A program made the position numbers and the translations under genes. A stretch of 17,956 nt of DNA from DASXMT01 sp035552655 (GTDB lineage Bacteria > Actinomycetota > Acidimicrobiia > Acidimicrobiales > RAAP-2): positions 1 to 17,956 of the forward strand of contig DASZLD010000100.1 of assembly GCA_035552655.1 (NCBI GenBank). The letters run 5' to 3'. The notes below the pieces were generated by a model. That model ran no database searches, was not told the DNA's origin, and saw only the letters and a list, made by a program, of their open reading frames with translations. Every line of letters begins with the position of its first letter. Positions within the stretch are counted from its first letter, which is position 1. Below are positions 7,117-15,170 of the stretch, in pieces.

Positions 7117-7220
7117 ACTTCTTTCCGGCAGTGATCTGAGCGAAACCAATCCGTTGCTTTCCGGTAACCGTGAGCGAGCGGAACGCAGGACGCGTCAGTT
7201 CCGCAGAGCCCGCGATAACC

Positions 7221-7227
7221 AGGAGGG
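7221..7227 (+). promoter_or_regulatory. Ribosome-binding site of the solute-binding protein gene
   Basis: AGGAGGG with an eight-base spacer points to the ATG at 7236 as the start, rather than the in-frame GTG at 7170. This choice also places a normal signal peptide at the N-terminus. Confidence 0.75.
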
Positions 7228-7235
7228 TGGTCGGC

Positions 7236-9143
7236 ATGGGACGATTCGGAGTGTTTGGACGCAGATTCCTGCGCCGAAGCGTACGCACCGGGCTCGGTGT
7301 CATGACGCTGTTGAGTCTGGCCGTTGTCGCTTCGCCCACGGCGGCCAACGCCACCTCGGGGGGGACGGCCACCTTCGCCGAGCAGTCACAGGCTCCGCCC
7401 GACTACATCTTTCCCTTCATGAGCCTGGCCTTCTTCAGCGTCTACAACATCAACCAATTCCAGTACCTGATGTACCGGCCGCTCTACTGGTTCGGCGAAG
7501 GCACGACTCCCAACCTGAACCTCTCCTTGTCGTTGGCTGACAAGCCCGTGTACAGCAACAACGGCACCACGATCACCATCAACCTCAAGGACTACAAATG
7601 GTCGAACGGAGAGACGGTGTCGGCCCAGGACGTGATGTTCTGGATGAACATGCTGCACTCGGAAAAAGCGAACTGGGCCGCATATGCCACCAACAGCATT
7701 CCTGACAACGTCCAGAACGTGGTCATCGATAGTCCGACCCAGCTCACCTTCACCCTCACGGGGCCGTACAACGACTACTGGTACACCTACAACCAGCTTT
7801 CGCAGCTGACCCCCATGCCGCTGGCCTGGGACAAGACGTCCGCATCGGCTGCACCTGGATCGGGGGGATGCTCCGGCGGCCAGTACGGAACCGTGGATAC
7901 GCAGTGCGCGGCTGTCTACACGTTCCTGTCCCAACAGGCCGGCTACGACCCGAGCAACCCGAAGGCGTCCAACAACTCGCTACCCACGTACGCCACCAAC
8001 CCGTTGTGGCAGGTGGTCGACGGGCCCTGGCACCTCACCCACTTCGATCCCACCGGCAATGTCACCATGGAGCCCAACCCCACGTACTCGGGCCCGACCA
8101 AGCCGACGCTCAGCAAGTTCGTCGAGGTGCCGTTCACGTCGGACACGGCTGAGTTCAATGCCCTGGCCGGGGGGAAGCTGACCTACGGGTATCTGCCATC
8201 TCAGGACATCACCGGCTCGACCAGCAACCCACAACAAGCGGGTCCCAACAACGGTCGGTTGTCCGACTTCAACCTGGTTCCGTTGAACGGCTGGGCCATC
8301 AACTACTTCCCGTACAACTACGACTCCACCGGTGACGACGGAAATGCGGGAACGATATTCAGCCAGCTCTACTTCCGACAAGCCATGCAGTACCTGGTGG
8401 ACCAGTCGCTGTACATCAACAAGCTGAACCACGGTTATGGCGTCCCCACCTACGGTCCCGTCCCGGTGGATCCCCCCAACTCGTTCTCATCGAACGTGGA
8501 GAAGTCCGACCCCTATCCCTACAACGTGGACAAGGCCAAGACCGTGCTCACCGAACACGGCTGGAAGGTAGTGCCCAACGGCACCGACACCTGCGTGCGG
8601 CCGGGATCGGGCAGTAACGAGTGCGGTGCAGCCAACGGCAAGACCATTCCTGAGGGCGCCAAGCTGGCGTTCACCCTGCAGTACGCCACCGGTCAGACCA
8701 TCGTGTCCGAAACCATGAACGCGGAGAAGTCGAGCTGGGCCCAGGCCGGCATCAATATCTCGCTCACGTCGGCTTCGTTCGACTCGGTGATCGGAACGGC
8801 CACGCCGTGCCCCAGTGGCTGCAGCTGGGAGCTCGAGAACTGGGGAGCGGGCTGGATCTTCGCCCCTGACTACTACCCCAGTGGGGAAGAGATCTTCCAG
8901 AGCGGAGCCGGCTCCAACTCGGGGAACTATTCGGACCCGACCAACGATGCCAACATCAAGGCGACCAATGTCACCAATGTGAGCCTGAGCGAGTACGAGA
9001 ACTATTTGGCCAAGCAGCTGCCGGTGGTCTACCAGCCCAACTACACCAACCCCATCGACGAGATCAGCAAGAACCTCCACGGGGCGACGCCGGTCAATGT
9101 GCTCCAACAGATCACGCCCGAGGATTGGCGACTATCCCAGTAG
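7236..9143 (+). CDS. ABC importer solute-binding protein, family 5 (peptide/nickel type)
   Basis: The 635-residue secreted protein belongs to the SBP_bac_5 family, which captures oligopeptides, opines, nickel complexes or oligosaccharides for Dpp/Opp-type ABC importers. The N-terminus has an Arg-rich start (GRRFLRR), a hydrophobic core and a likely signal peptidase I site after Ala39 (ANA|TSGG). No lipobox cysteine is present, which is unusual for a Gram-positive binding protein. Family features include PLYWFGEG and KWSNGETVSAQDVMFWMNML (about 121-140). A further one is the PWHLTHFDPTGNVTMEPNPTY region (264-284), typical of this fold. Six cysteines occur as three close pairs (212/224, 453/463, 525/529), suggesting disulfides outside the cell. 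The two permease genes follow on the same strand after a strong intercistronic hairpin. The substrate cannot be assigned; the aromatic-rich sequence would fit a peptide ligand. Confidence 0.9.
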   Translation: MGRFGVFGRRFLRRSVRTGLGVMTLLSLAVVASPTAANATSGGTATFAEQSQAPPDYIFPFMSLAFFSVYNINQFQYLMYRPLYWFGEGTTPNLNLSLSLADKPVYSNNGTTITINLKDYKWSNGETVSAQDVMFWMNMLHSEKANWAAYATNSIPDNVQNVVIDSPTQLTFTLTGPYNDYWYTYNQLSQLTPMPLAWDKTSASAAPGSGGCSGGQYGTVDTQCAAVYTFLSQQAGYDPSNPKASNNSLPTYATNPLWQVVDGPWHLTHFDPTGNVTMEPNPTYSGPTKPTLSKFVEVPFTSDTAEFNALAGGKLTYGYLPSQDITGSTSNPQQAGPNNGRLSDFNLVPLNGWAINYFPYNYDSTGDDGNAGTIFSQLYFRQAMQYLVDQSLYINKLNHGYGVPTYGPVPVDPPNSFSSNVEKSDPYPYNVDKAKTVLTEHGWKVVPNGTDTCVRPGSGSNECGAANGKTIPEGAKLAFTLQYATGQTIVSETMNAEKSSWAQAGINISLTSASFDSVIGTATPCPSGCSWELENWGAGWIFAPDYYPSGEEIFQSGAGSNSGNYSDPTNDANIKATNVTNVSLSEYENYLAKQLPVVYQPNYTNPIDEISKNLHGATPVNVLQQITPEDWRLSQ

Positions 9144-9173
9144 TCGTCGACGTGGAATGGATGTTCAGGATTC

Positions 9174-9211
9174 GCCGCCTCCGTGAGGAGGGCCGTCCTC
9201 ATGGAGTCGGC
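9174..9211 (+). terminator. Strong intercistronic hairpin, not a canonical terminator
   Basis: The arms CTCCGTGAGGA (9179-9189) and TCCTCATGGAG (9196-9206) pair over 11 bp with one G-U, around the loop GGGCCG. After a single C/T mismatch, GCCG (9174-9177) pairs with CGGC (9208-9211). No U-tract follows, so classic intrinsic termination is unlikely. The position, 30 bp after the binding-protein stop and before the permeases, fits a partial terminator or an mRNA-stabilising structure that keeps binding protein in excess over permeases. Confidence 0.55.
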
Positions 9212-9301
9212 CAGCCCGCACCCGACCCGGCGACCAACCGATCCCGTCGAAACTGCGGGAGCCGGCTGCTGGCCGGTATGGCGACGTAGGCCGGTCGCCC
9301 C

Positions 9302-10267
9302 GTGTACGGATTCCTGCTCCGCCGTCTGTTCCAGGCCGTGATCGTAGTCGTCGGCGTCGTCCTGATCGTCTTCCTCCTGAGCCAGATCATTCCCGGCGGC
9401 GAGTGCAAGGCGGTATTGGGCCCCAAGGCGACCATCAGCAATTGCGTTCGTTTCAACCGGCTCAATGGGTTCAACGCCCCGGTGATCGTCCAGTTCGGCC
9501 ACTATCTCAAGGGTCTGATCTGGCCCATCTGGCATCCCGACCTCGGGTACTCCTACAAGTTCAACGAGGGGGTCACCCAGGTCATAGCCCAACGCCTCCC
9601 CAAGACGTTGGTCCTGGTGGGCACGGCGACGGTCCTCTCCCTCCTCATCGCCGTGCCCTTGGGCATTCTCCAGGTGGTGCGCAGGAACCGCCCGAGCGAC
9701 TACTCCCTGACCGGCTTGTCCTTCGTCCTCTACGCCATGCCCCCCTTCTTGCTCGGAACCCTGCTCATCATCTGGTTCGGCTTCGACCTGAAGTGGTTGC
9801 CGGTCTCGCCCCCGACCACCGCGTCAGCGTGGGCCGTCTTCACCGATCCCAGCGCGTTCGTGCTCCCGGTAATCACGCTGTCCGCCGTCACCGTGGCCTC
9901 ATTCAGCCGATACATGCGATCGTCCATGATGGACGCGCTGACTGAGGACTACATCCGCACGGCCCGGGCCAAGGGAGCGTCCCAGCGGCGAGTGCTCTAC
10001 GGGCACGCCCTCCGCAATGCCCTGATCCCCATTCTCACCCTGATCGGTCTGTCGTTGCCGGCCATCGTCAGTGGAGCGGTTATAACCGAGACGGTTTTCA
10101 ACTATCCCGGCATGGGCCAGCTGACCGTCTACGCCGCGGGCAACAACGACGTTCCGCTGGTGCTGGGAACCACGTTGGTGGCCACCGTGGCCACGGTGGT
10201 CGGTTCACTGGTAGCGGACGTGCTCTATGCAGTGGCCGATCCCCGGATCAGGTTCGGGACCCTCTGA
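9302..10267 (+). CDS. ABC importer permease, DppB/OppB type
   Basis: This 321-residue inner subunit is of the BPD_transp_1 family, forming half of the transport channel in the cytoplasmic membrane. The N-terminus MYGFLLRRLFQAVIVVVGVV is the usual DppB opening, with helix 1 at about 9-30. An extracytoplasmic loop carries Cys35 and Cys48. Five further helices follow (about 101-126, 136-160, 185-203, 238-262, 285-310). The EAA loop that docks to the ATPase is at about 216-245 (DYIRTARAKGASQRR, conserved Gly225). The start is GTG at 9302, with no good ribosome-binding site. The gene is 158 bp downstream of the binding-protein gene and separated by one base from the next permease, with which it is surely co-transcribed. 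The substrate class is that of the operon: peptides or similar solutes. Confidence 0.9.
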   Translation: MYGFLLRRLFQAVIVVVGVVLIVFLLSQIIPGGECKAVLGPKATISNCVRFNRLNGFNAPVIVQFGHYLKGLIWPIWHPDLGYSYKFNEGVTQVIAQRLPKTLVLVGTATVLSLLIAVPLGILQVVRRNRPSDYSLTGLSFVLYAMPPFLLGTLLIIWFGFDLKWLPVSPPTTASAWAVFTDPSAFVLPVITLSAVTVASFSRYMRSSMMDALTEDYIRTARAKGASQRRVLYGHALRNALIPILTLIGLSLPAIVSGAVITETVFNYPGMGQLTVYAAGNNDVPLVLGTTLVATVATVVGSLVADVLYAVADPRIRFGTL

Positions 10268-10268
10268 C

Positions 10269-11267
10269 ATGGCCACCCCCGAACCACTGGGCGCCGACCG
10301 GGTCTTCGGCGTCGACGCTCAGACCACCCCCATACCTCTCGGGTTCGAGGCCTTGTCCCCGGAGGAGGCACTGGCCGAAGGGGGCGAAGCCGGCGGTGGC
10401 GGAGGGCTCGGCATCCAGATTCTTCGGGTGTTCGTCGAGAACAAGCTGGCCGTGGTGGGCTTGTTCGTCATCGTGTTCATGATCCTCTTCTGCTTCATCG
10501 GCCCCCTCGTGTACCACACCAATCAGACGAACCAGCAGGCGCTGTTGCAGAGCGCCAACTCCGCTCTCAACGCGCCACCGGGACCAGGCCGACCATTGGG
10601 GACGGACGGCACCGGGTTCGACATCCTGGGCCGGCTGATGTACGGCGGCCAGACCTCGCTCATCGTGGGCTTTGCCTCCGCCGCGGTGGCCGCCATCGTG
10701 GGTGTGATCTATGGCGCCGTCTCGGGGTTCTTCGGCGGCTGGCTCGACTCGGTGTTCATGAGGATTGTCGACGTCTTCCTCTCCATTCCGGTGATCTTCC
10801 TGCTCATCTCGCTGGTGACCATCTTCCAGCACACGTCGACGACGCTCCTCATCATCGTGATTGCCTTTGTGAGCTGGCTCATACCGGCACGGCTCATCCG
10901 AGGGGAGACCCTGTCCTTGCGGACGCGCGAATACGTGCAGGCCGTGCGGGTGGCGGGTGGAAGCCGGAAGCGCATCGTGGGCCGGCACATCATTCCCAAT
11001 GCCATCGGCACCATCGTCGTGTTCGCCACCTTCCAGGTGGCTGACTCGATTCTCCTGCTCGCCGCGCTGGGCTACCTCGGATTCGGCGTACCTTCTCCCC
11101 AGACCGACTGGGGCACCATGCTCTCCAACGGGGCCAATGCGGCCCCAAACGGGTGGTGGTGGCAGATCTATCCGGCCGGCCTGTGCATCGTGTTGGTGGT
11201 CGTCGCCTTCAACTTTGTGGGCGATGCCCTCCGGGACTCGCTCGAGGTGCGCCTACAGCGACGCTGA
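10269..11267 (+). CDS. ABC importer permease, DppC/OppC type
   Basis: The 332-residue partner permease begins one base after the DppB-type stop (TGA-C-ATG), so translation is probably coupled. A 50-residue Gly/Glu-rich cytoplasmic tail precedes helix 1 (about 60-80). The diagnostic DppC segment follows it: LGTDGTGFDILGRLMYGGQTS (about 110-130), close to the usual LGTDxxGRDxxSRxxxG pattern but with Phe in place of the common Arg. More helices are at about 132-154, 167-186, 192-209, 250-272 and 300-320. The EAA loop is at 221-248 (EYVQAVRVAGGSRKRIVG). The last 15 bases overlap the last 15 bases of the ATPase gene on the other strand (11253-11267). It acts in the cytoplasmic membrane with the other permease and the fused ATPase encoded convergently. 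Confidence 0.9.
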   Translation: MATPEPLGADRVFGVDAQTTPIPLGFEALSPEEALAEGGEAGGGGGLGIQILRVFVENKLAVVGLFVIVFMILFCFIGPLVYHTNQTNQQALLQSANSALNAPPGPGRPLGTDGTGFDILGRLMYGGQTSLIVGFASAAVAAIVGVIYGAVSGFFGGWLDSVFMRIVDVFLSIPVIFLLISLVTIFQHTSTTLLIIVIAFVSWLIPARLIRGETLSLRTREYVQAVRVAGGSRKRIVGRHIIPNAIGTIVVFATFQVADSILLLAALGYLGFGVPSPQTDWGTMLSNGANAAPNGWWWQIYPAGLCIVLVVVAFNFVGDALRDSLEVRLQRR

Positions 11268-13334
11268 GCCGGCGATTGCGCCCGACATCGCCGCCGGAGC
11301 CTGCAAGGGATGGTGGCAGGCCGCCATCTGCCCATGCCCGAAGTCGGTGAGCGGCGGTTCGATCTCTGCACAGATCTCATCGGCCAGGGGGCAACGGGTG
11401 CGAAACCGACAGCCGGTGGGCGGCTCGATGGCCGATGGCAGTTCGCCTCGGACCTTCACCTCGCGTTCGACGGGAACGTCCGGCACCTCGGCCGCGGGAA
11501 CGGCGTCGAGCAGTCCCTGGGTGTACGGATGAGCAGCATGGCCGTACACCCGTTCGGCCGGTCCGACCTCGACCAGCTTTCCCAGGTACATGACCCCGAT
11601 GGTGTCGGCCATATAGCGGATCACGGCCAGATCGTGGGAGATCATGACCAGGGTCAGTCCCCGTCGCTGCTGCAGGTCCTTCATCAAGTTGAGAATCTGC
11701 GCCTGGATCGACACGTCGAGGGCCGACACGGGCTCGTCGGCCACGATGAGCTTGGGTTCCAAGGCCAGAGCGCGGGCCAGGCCGATCCGCTGGCGTTGGC
11801 CTCCGGAGAACTCATGGGGATAGCGACCGACCGCATCGGGGTTCAGACCGGCCTCGGCCAGCAGATCCCGGACTCGTTCCCGGCGAGCTGTCGCCGACCC
11901 GATCCCCTGGATGTCGAGGGGCTCCCTGATGATGGATCCGACCCGCATCCGAGGATCGAGGGAAGCGTAGGGATCCTGGAACATGAGCTGGAGGTCCCGG
12001 CGTGCCTTTCGGAGCTGGCCTCTGGGCATGGTGGCCAGGTCATGGCCTTCGAACCACACGCTCCCGGAGTTCGGGTGCTCGAGCGACACGATCGACCGCC
12101 CGATCGTGGTCTTGCCACACCCGGACTCACCGACCAGGCCGAACGTCTCGCCCTGGCCCACGGAGAACGTGACATCGGTCACGGCCTTGACGCTGCCGAT
12201 GCTCCGCCGGAACGCACCCTTGCCCCGCACCGGGAATTCCTTGACCAGATGCTCGACCCGAAGAATCTCGGGACGAGAGCTCGGTGGGGGAGGGCCGCCA
12301 TCGGGCTGCGAGCGGGATGGAGCTCTCGGGGCGGCCGGAGCGGCAGGCGGCGAGTCACTGACGGGATGGAAGCAGGCGAATCGCTGCCTCCGGGTGGCGC
12401 CCAGGTCGATCTCGACCAGCTCGGGCTCCTCCTCACGACACCGGTCGGTGGCGTATTGGCATCGGGGTGAGAACCGACAGTTGGAGTGGGGCACCGAGAG
12501 ATCGGGTGGCAGCCCGGGGATGGTGAGCAGGCGCTCGTTGGGGTCCTGGTCGATCTTGGGCACCGAGGCCAGAAGCGCTTCGGTGTAGGGGTGTCGCATG
12601 CGTCGGAACAGCTGGCCGGTGTCGGCCTCTTCGGCCACCTTCCCCGCATACATGACGATGACCCGATCGGTACGGCCGGCGATCACGCCCATGTCGTGGG
12701 TGATGAGCACCACGCCCATCTTGAGCCGTTGCCGCAGATCGTCGAGCAGGTCGAGGATCTGGGCCTGGATGGTGACGTCGAGGGCCGTGGTCGGTTCATC
12801 GGCAATGAGCAGCTTCGGCTCACAGGCCAGGGCCATGGCGATCATGACCCGCTGGCGTAGACCCCCCGACAGTTCATGGGGATAGTGATCGAGCCGTTCC
12901 GCCGGTTGGGGCATGTCCACCAGGTCGAGCACTTCCAGCGCCCGGGCCCGGGCCTGCCGAGTGGTGACGTCGCGATGGAGACGGACTGCCTCGGCGATCT
13001 GCCGTCCGATGGTCATGGTCGGGTTGAGCGATGTCAGTGGGTCCTGGGGAATGAGCGCCACCTCGTTACCCCGTACGGAGCGCATGGCCCGTTCATCGAG
13101 GGTCGACAGGTCCCGGCCCAGCAGGGTCACCTGCCCACCGGTGACGTGGCCGTTCTCGGGCAGCAACCGCATGATCGAGAAGGCGGTCGTGCTCTTGCCG
13201 CAACCCGATTCCCCCACGATGCCGACGCACTCACCTTCGCCGACCTGGAAGGACACTCCCTCGACGGCCACCACCGTGGCGTGGCGCATTCGGAATTCGG
13301 TACGAAGGTCGGCCACCTCCAGCACGGGATTCAT
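11253..13334 (-). CDS. Fused two-domain ABC importer ATPase (DppD-DppF/OppD-OppF fusion)
   Basis: This 693-residue protein joins both nucleotide-binding domains of a Dpp/Opp importer in one chain, driving uptake by ATP hydrolysis at the inner face of the membrane. Domain 1 has Walker A GESGCGKST (41-49), signature LSGGLRQR (155-162) and Walker B LLIADEP (175-181). Domain 2 has Walker A GESGCGKTT (402-410), signature FSGGQRQR (509-516) and Walker B LIVADEP (529-535). A Pro/Ser-rich linker lies at about 325-355. Each domain ends in the oligopeptide tail with four cysteines: Cys286/292/299/321 and Cys642/648/655/673. Such clusters have been linked to iron-sulfur binding in mycobacterial OppD. 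It is encoded convergently to the permeases and overlaps the last one by 15 bp, so it needs its own promoter. No ribosome-binding site precedes the ATG at 13334; the transcript may be leaderless. Confidence 0.93.
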   Translation of the reverse strand: MNPVLEVADLRTEFRMRHATVVAVEGVSFQVGEGECVGIVGESGCGKSTTAFSIMRLLPENGHVTGGQVTLLGRDLSTLDERAMRSVRGNEVALIPQDPLTSLNPTMTIGRQIAEAVRLHRDVTTRQARARALEVLDLVDMPQPAERLDHYPHELSGGLRQRVMIAMALACEPKLLIADEPTTALDVTIQAQILDLLDDLRQRLKMGVVLITHDMGVIAGRTDRVIVMYAGKVAEEADTGQLFRRMRHPYTEALLASVPKIDQDPNERLLTIPGLPPDLSVPHSNCRFSPRCQYATDRCREEEPELVEIDLGATRRQRFACFHPVSDSPPAAPAAPRAPSRSQPDGGPPPPSSRPEILRVEHLVKEFPVRGKGAFRRSIGSVKAVTDVTFSVGQGETFGLVGESGCGKTTIGRSIVSLEHPNSGSVWFEGHDLATMPRGQLRKARRDLQLMFQDPYASLDPRMRVGSIIREPLDIQGIGSATARRERVRDLLAEAGLNPDAVGRYPHEFSGGQRQRIGLARALALEPKLIVADEPVSALDVSIQAQILNLMKDLQQRRGLTLVMISHDLAVIRYMADTIGVMYLGKLVEVGPAERVYGHAAHPYTQGLLDAVPAAEVPDVPVEREVKVRGELPSAIEPPTGCRFRTRCPLADEICAEIEPPLTDFGHGQMAACHHPLQAPAAMSGAIAGSASL

Positions 13335-13566
13335 CCGAGAAGTTTACCGGGCCGGACAGGACAAAAACGGAGCGCCACCTCGCTCTTTGACCAGTTCGCC
13401 CGTTTCCCGGCGGGAGCCTGGGTGGATGGACACCGACAACGTCGGGCTGTTCACGATGAGCGGCCAACCTGGCGTGGCCTGGGCAAGGATCCGCTGCTCT
13501 TGTACCGTGAGGGCACGCCGACCGGCGCCACGAGGCCACAGGCAAGCACAGTGAGGGGGAGGGTTC
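13335..13566. other. Divergent intergenic region between the ATPase and kelch-repeat genes
   Basis: The 232-bp gap carries the minus-strand -10 candidate for the ATPase at its left end. At its right end is the purine-rich ribosome-binding site of the repeat-protein gene (13553-13563). I found no convincing plus-strand promoter pair, no RNA gene and no long inverted repeat. Confidence 0.35.
13341..13346 (-). promoter_or_regulatory. Candidate -10 for a leaderless ATPase transcript
   Basis: On the minus strand TAAACT fits TANNNT and ends six bases before the ATG at 13334, so transcription would start on or next to the start codon. No Shine-Dalgarno is present in those six bases (TCTCGG). No good -35 is seen. 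Confidence 0.4.
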
Positions 13567-15111
13567 ATGACGGGGTTTGGCGTTCGATGCAGCCGTGGGG
13601 CCCGTTGGATGCGAGCCGGTGCCTCCGGGGCCTTCGCCCTGGCTGTGTCCCTGGTGGTCATGGCCGGAGTTGCACCGGCACTGGCCGGCGTGGCCGAGGC
13701 GTCGCAGCCGTCGAGCACGTCGATGCCCTCCTGGTACCAGCTGTTCCCGGCCGCCAGCCCAGCCCCACGAGATTCGGCCGCCATCGCCTACGACTCGGGC
13801 ACCGGGCAGCTGCTGTTGTTCGGCGGACGGAGCGAGACCGGCAACTTCGCCGACACGTGGACGTGGGACGGCATCAACTGGAACCAGTCGGCCCCCAGCG
13901 CCAGCCCATCGGCCCGCAACTACGCGGCCATGGCCTATGACCAGTCGACCGGGCAGATGGTGCTGTTCGGCGGGTCGAGCACCGACGGTCCGCTCGGTGA
14001 CACCTGGGTGTGGACCGGGACCACTTGGGTGCAACAAACGCCGTCCGCCAGTCCGGCGGCGCGGGCGTTTGCCTCGATGGCCTATGACCAGACCACCGGG
14101 CAGCTCGTGCTCTTCGGCGGCCTGGGCACGGACGGAAACCCGCTGGGCGATACGTGGACGTGGTCCGGCTCGACCTGGACCCAACTGTCGCCGGCGGCCA
14201 GTCCGTCGCCCCGAGCGTTCGCCTCATTGGCCTACGACCGCAGCCGGAGCAGCAGTGACCTGATCCTGTTCGGCGGATCGGACGGCTCGAGCTATCTCGG
14301 AGATACCTGGGAATGGACCGGCTCGACCTGGGCCCAGTTGTCACCGGCGGTAAGCCCGCCCATCCGCGATTCGGCATCGATGGCCGACGACCCGAACACG
14401 GGCCAGCTGATGCTGTTCGGGGGTTCCGATGGCGACAACCATCTGGGAGACACGTGGGAGTGGGACGGCTCGACCTGGGCGCAACTGTCACCCGCGGTGA
14501 GCCCGCCGGCCCGCTACTCCGCTCCGCTCACCTACGACGCGGCCACCAGCCAATTGCTCATGTTCGGCGGTGATCCATCGACCACCGGCAAGCTGGCCGA
14601 TACCTGGTTGTGGGGCATCCAAGGCAGTCCGGCCCACAGCACCGTCGCCGGAGCCCGCCTGGCGGCCACACCCGATGGGACCGGCTACTGGATCAGTGGA
14701 GCCGACGGGTCGGTGGCGACCTACGGGAGTGCTGTCTTCCATGGCTCACTGGTGGGCCAGCCCCTGAACAAGCCGGTGGTGGGCATGGCGGCCACCCCCG
14801 ACGGCCAGGGCTACTGGTTGGTGGCCTCCGACGGGGGCGTGTTCAGCTTCGGTGACGCCGGGTTCTTCGGGTCCCAGGGAGGCCAGCCCCTGAACAAGCC
14901 GGTGGTGGGCATGGCGGCCACCCCCGACGGCCAGGGCTACTGGTTGGTGGCCTCCGACGGGGGCGTGTTCAGCTTCGGTGACGCCGGGTTCTTCGGGTCC
15001 ACCGGCGGTACCGGGTCGAAGGTCCCCACCGTGGGCCTGATCAGCTCACCCGACGGGAACGGCTACGGGATCGTCGACGCCAACGGGGCAATGACGCATT
15101 TCGGCCGGTGA
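13567..15111 (+). CDS. Secreted kelch-type beta-propeller protein with C-terminal 42-residue repeats
   Basis: The 514-residue protein starts with a signal peptide (hydrophobic core about 20-40, likely cleavage after AEA near residue 45). Six kelch-like blades follow at a period of 49-51 residues, starting at Arg68, 117, 166, 216, 267 and 316. Each has the pattern R-x-A-x-x-YD-x-TGQ-LFGG-x-GDTW-W-G-W-Q, which predicts a beta-propeller. From about residue 360 a second repeat type takes over, marked by TPDG or SPDG at about 368, 410, 452 and 494 (period 42), with GYWLVASDGGVFSFGDA as its core. Two of these units are identical at the DNA level. A purine-rich ribosome-binding site (13553-13563) precedes the ATG. 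There is no membrane anchor or sorting signal at the C-terminus, so it is probably released or wall-associated. The role is unknown; surface binding of glycans or proteins is an inference. Confidence 0.9.
   Translation: MTGFGVRCSRGARWMRAGASGAFALAVSLVVMAGVAPALAGVAEASQPSSTSMPSWYQLFPAASPAPRDSAAIAYDSGTGQLLLFGGRSETGNFADTWTWDGINWNQSAPSASPSARNYAAMAYDQSTGQMVLFGGSSTDGPLGDTWVWTGTTWVQQTPSASPAARAFASMAYDQTTGQLVLFGGLGTDGNPLGDTWTWSGSTWTQLSPAASPSPRAFASLAYDRSRSSSDLILFGGSDGSSYLGDTWEWTGSTWAQLSPAVSPPIRDSASMADDPNTGQLMLFGGSDGDNHLGDTWEWDGSTWAQLSPAVSPPARYSAPLTYDAATSQLLMFGGDPSTTGKLADTWLWGIQGSPAHSTVAGARLAATPDGTGYWISGADGSVATYGSAVFHGSLVGQPLNKPVVGMAATPDGQGYWLVASDGGVFSFGDAGFFGSQGGQPLNKPVVGMAATPDGQGYWLVASDGGVFSFGDAGFFGSTGGTGSKVPTVGLISSPDGNGYGIVDANGAMTHFGR
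14755..15000 (+). repeat. Perfect 120-bp tandem direct repeat inside the kelch-type gene
   Basis: Bases 14755-14874 and 14881-15000 are identical by eye over 120 bp and spaced 126 bp apart, i.e. exactly 42 codons. Only six bases between copies differ (CAGGGA after copy 1, ACCGGC after copy 2). Identity at silent positions means a recent duplication or gene conversion, and copy number could vary in frame. Confidence 0.9.
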
Positions 15112-15170
15112 CCGGATCGTCGCCACCCGCCCCGCCATGTGGGCCGCCAATGAGGGGCTGAAGACCGGGA

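Noticed and set aside
7178..7204. Inverted repeat GCGGAAC / GTTCCGC with a 13-base loop before the binding-protein gene
   Set aside because: Seven pairs with a long loop are weak, and it does not mask the ribosome-binding site; noted but not called.
7170..7235. Earlier GTG start for the binding protein
   Set aside because: It would add 22 residues before the signal peptide and has no ribosome-binding site, whereas AGGAGGG precedes the ATG at 7236.
11310..13940. Long plus-strand open frames opposite the fused ATPase (11310-12470 and 12876-13940)
   Set aside because: Both mirror the ATPase codons, and the second also crosses into the repeat gene in the wrong frame; no family features.
13780..15000. 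Regular repeats suggesting a CRISPR-like or minisatellite array
   Set aside because: The periods are multiples of three, within one continuous reading frame with a signal peptide, and encode beta-propeller repeats.
15112..15170. Possible terminator between the repeat-protein and sulfatase genes
   Set aside because: Only 4-bp GC stems and no T-tract were found.
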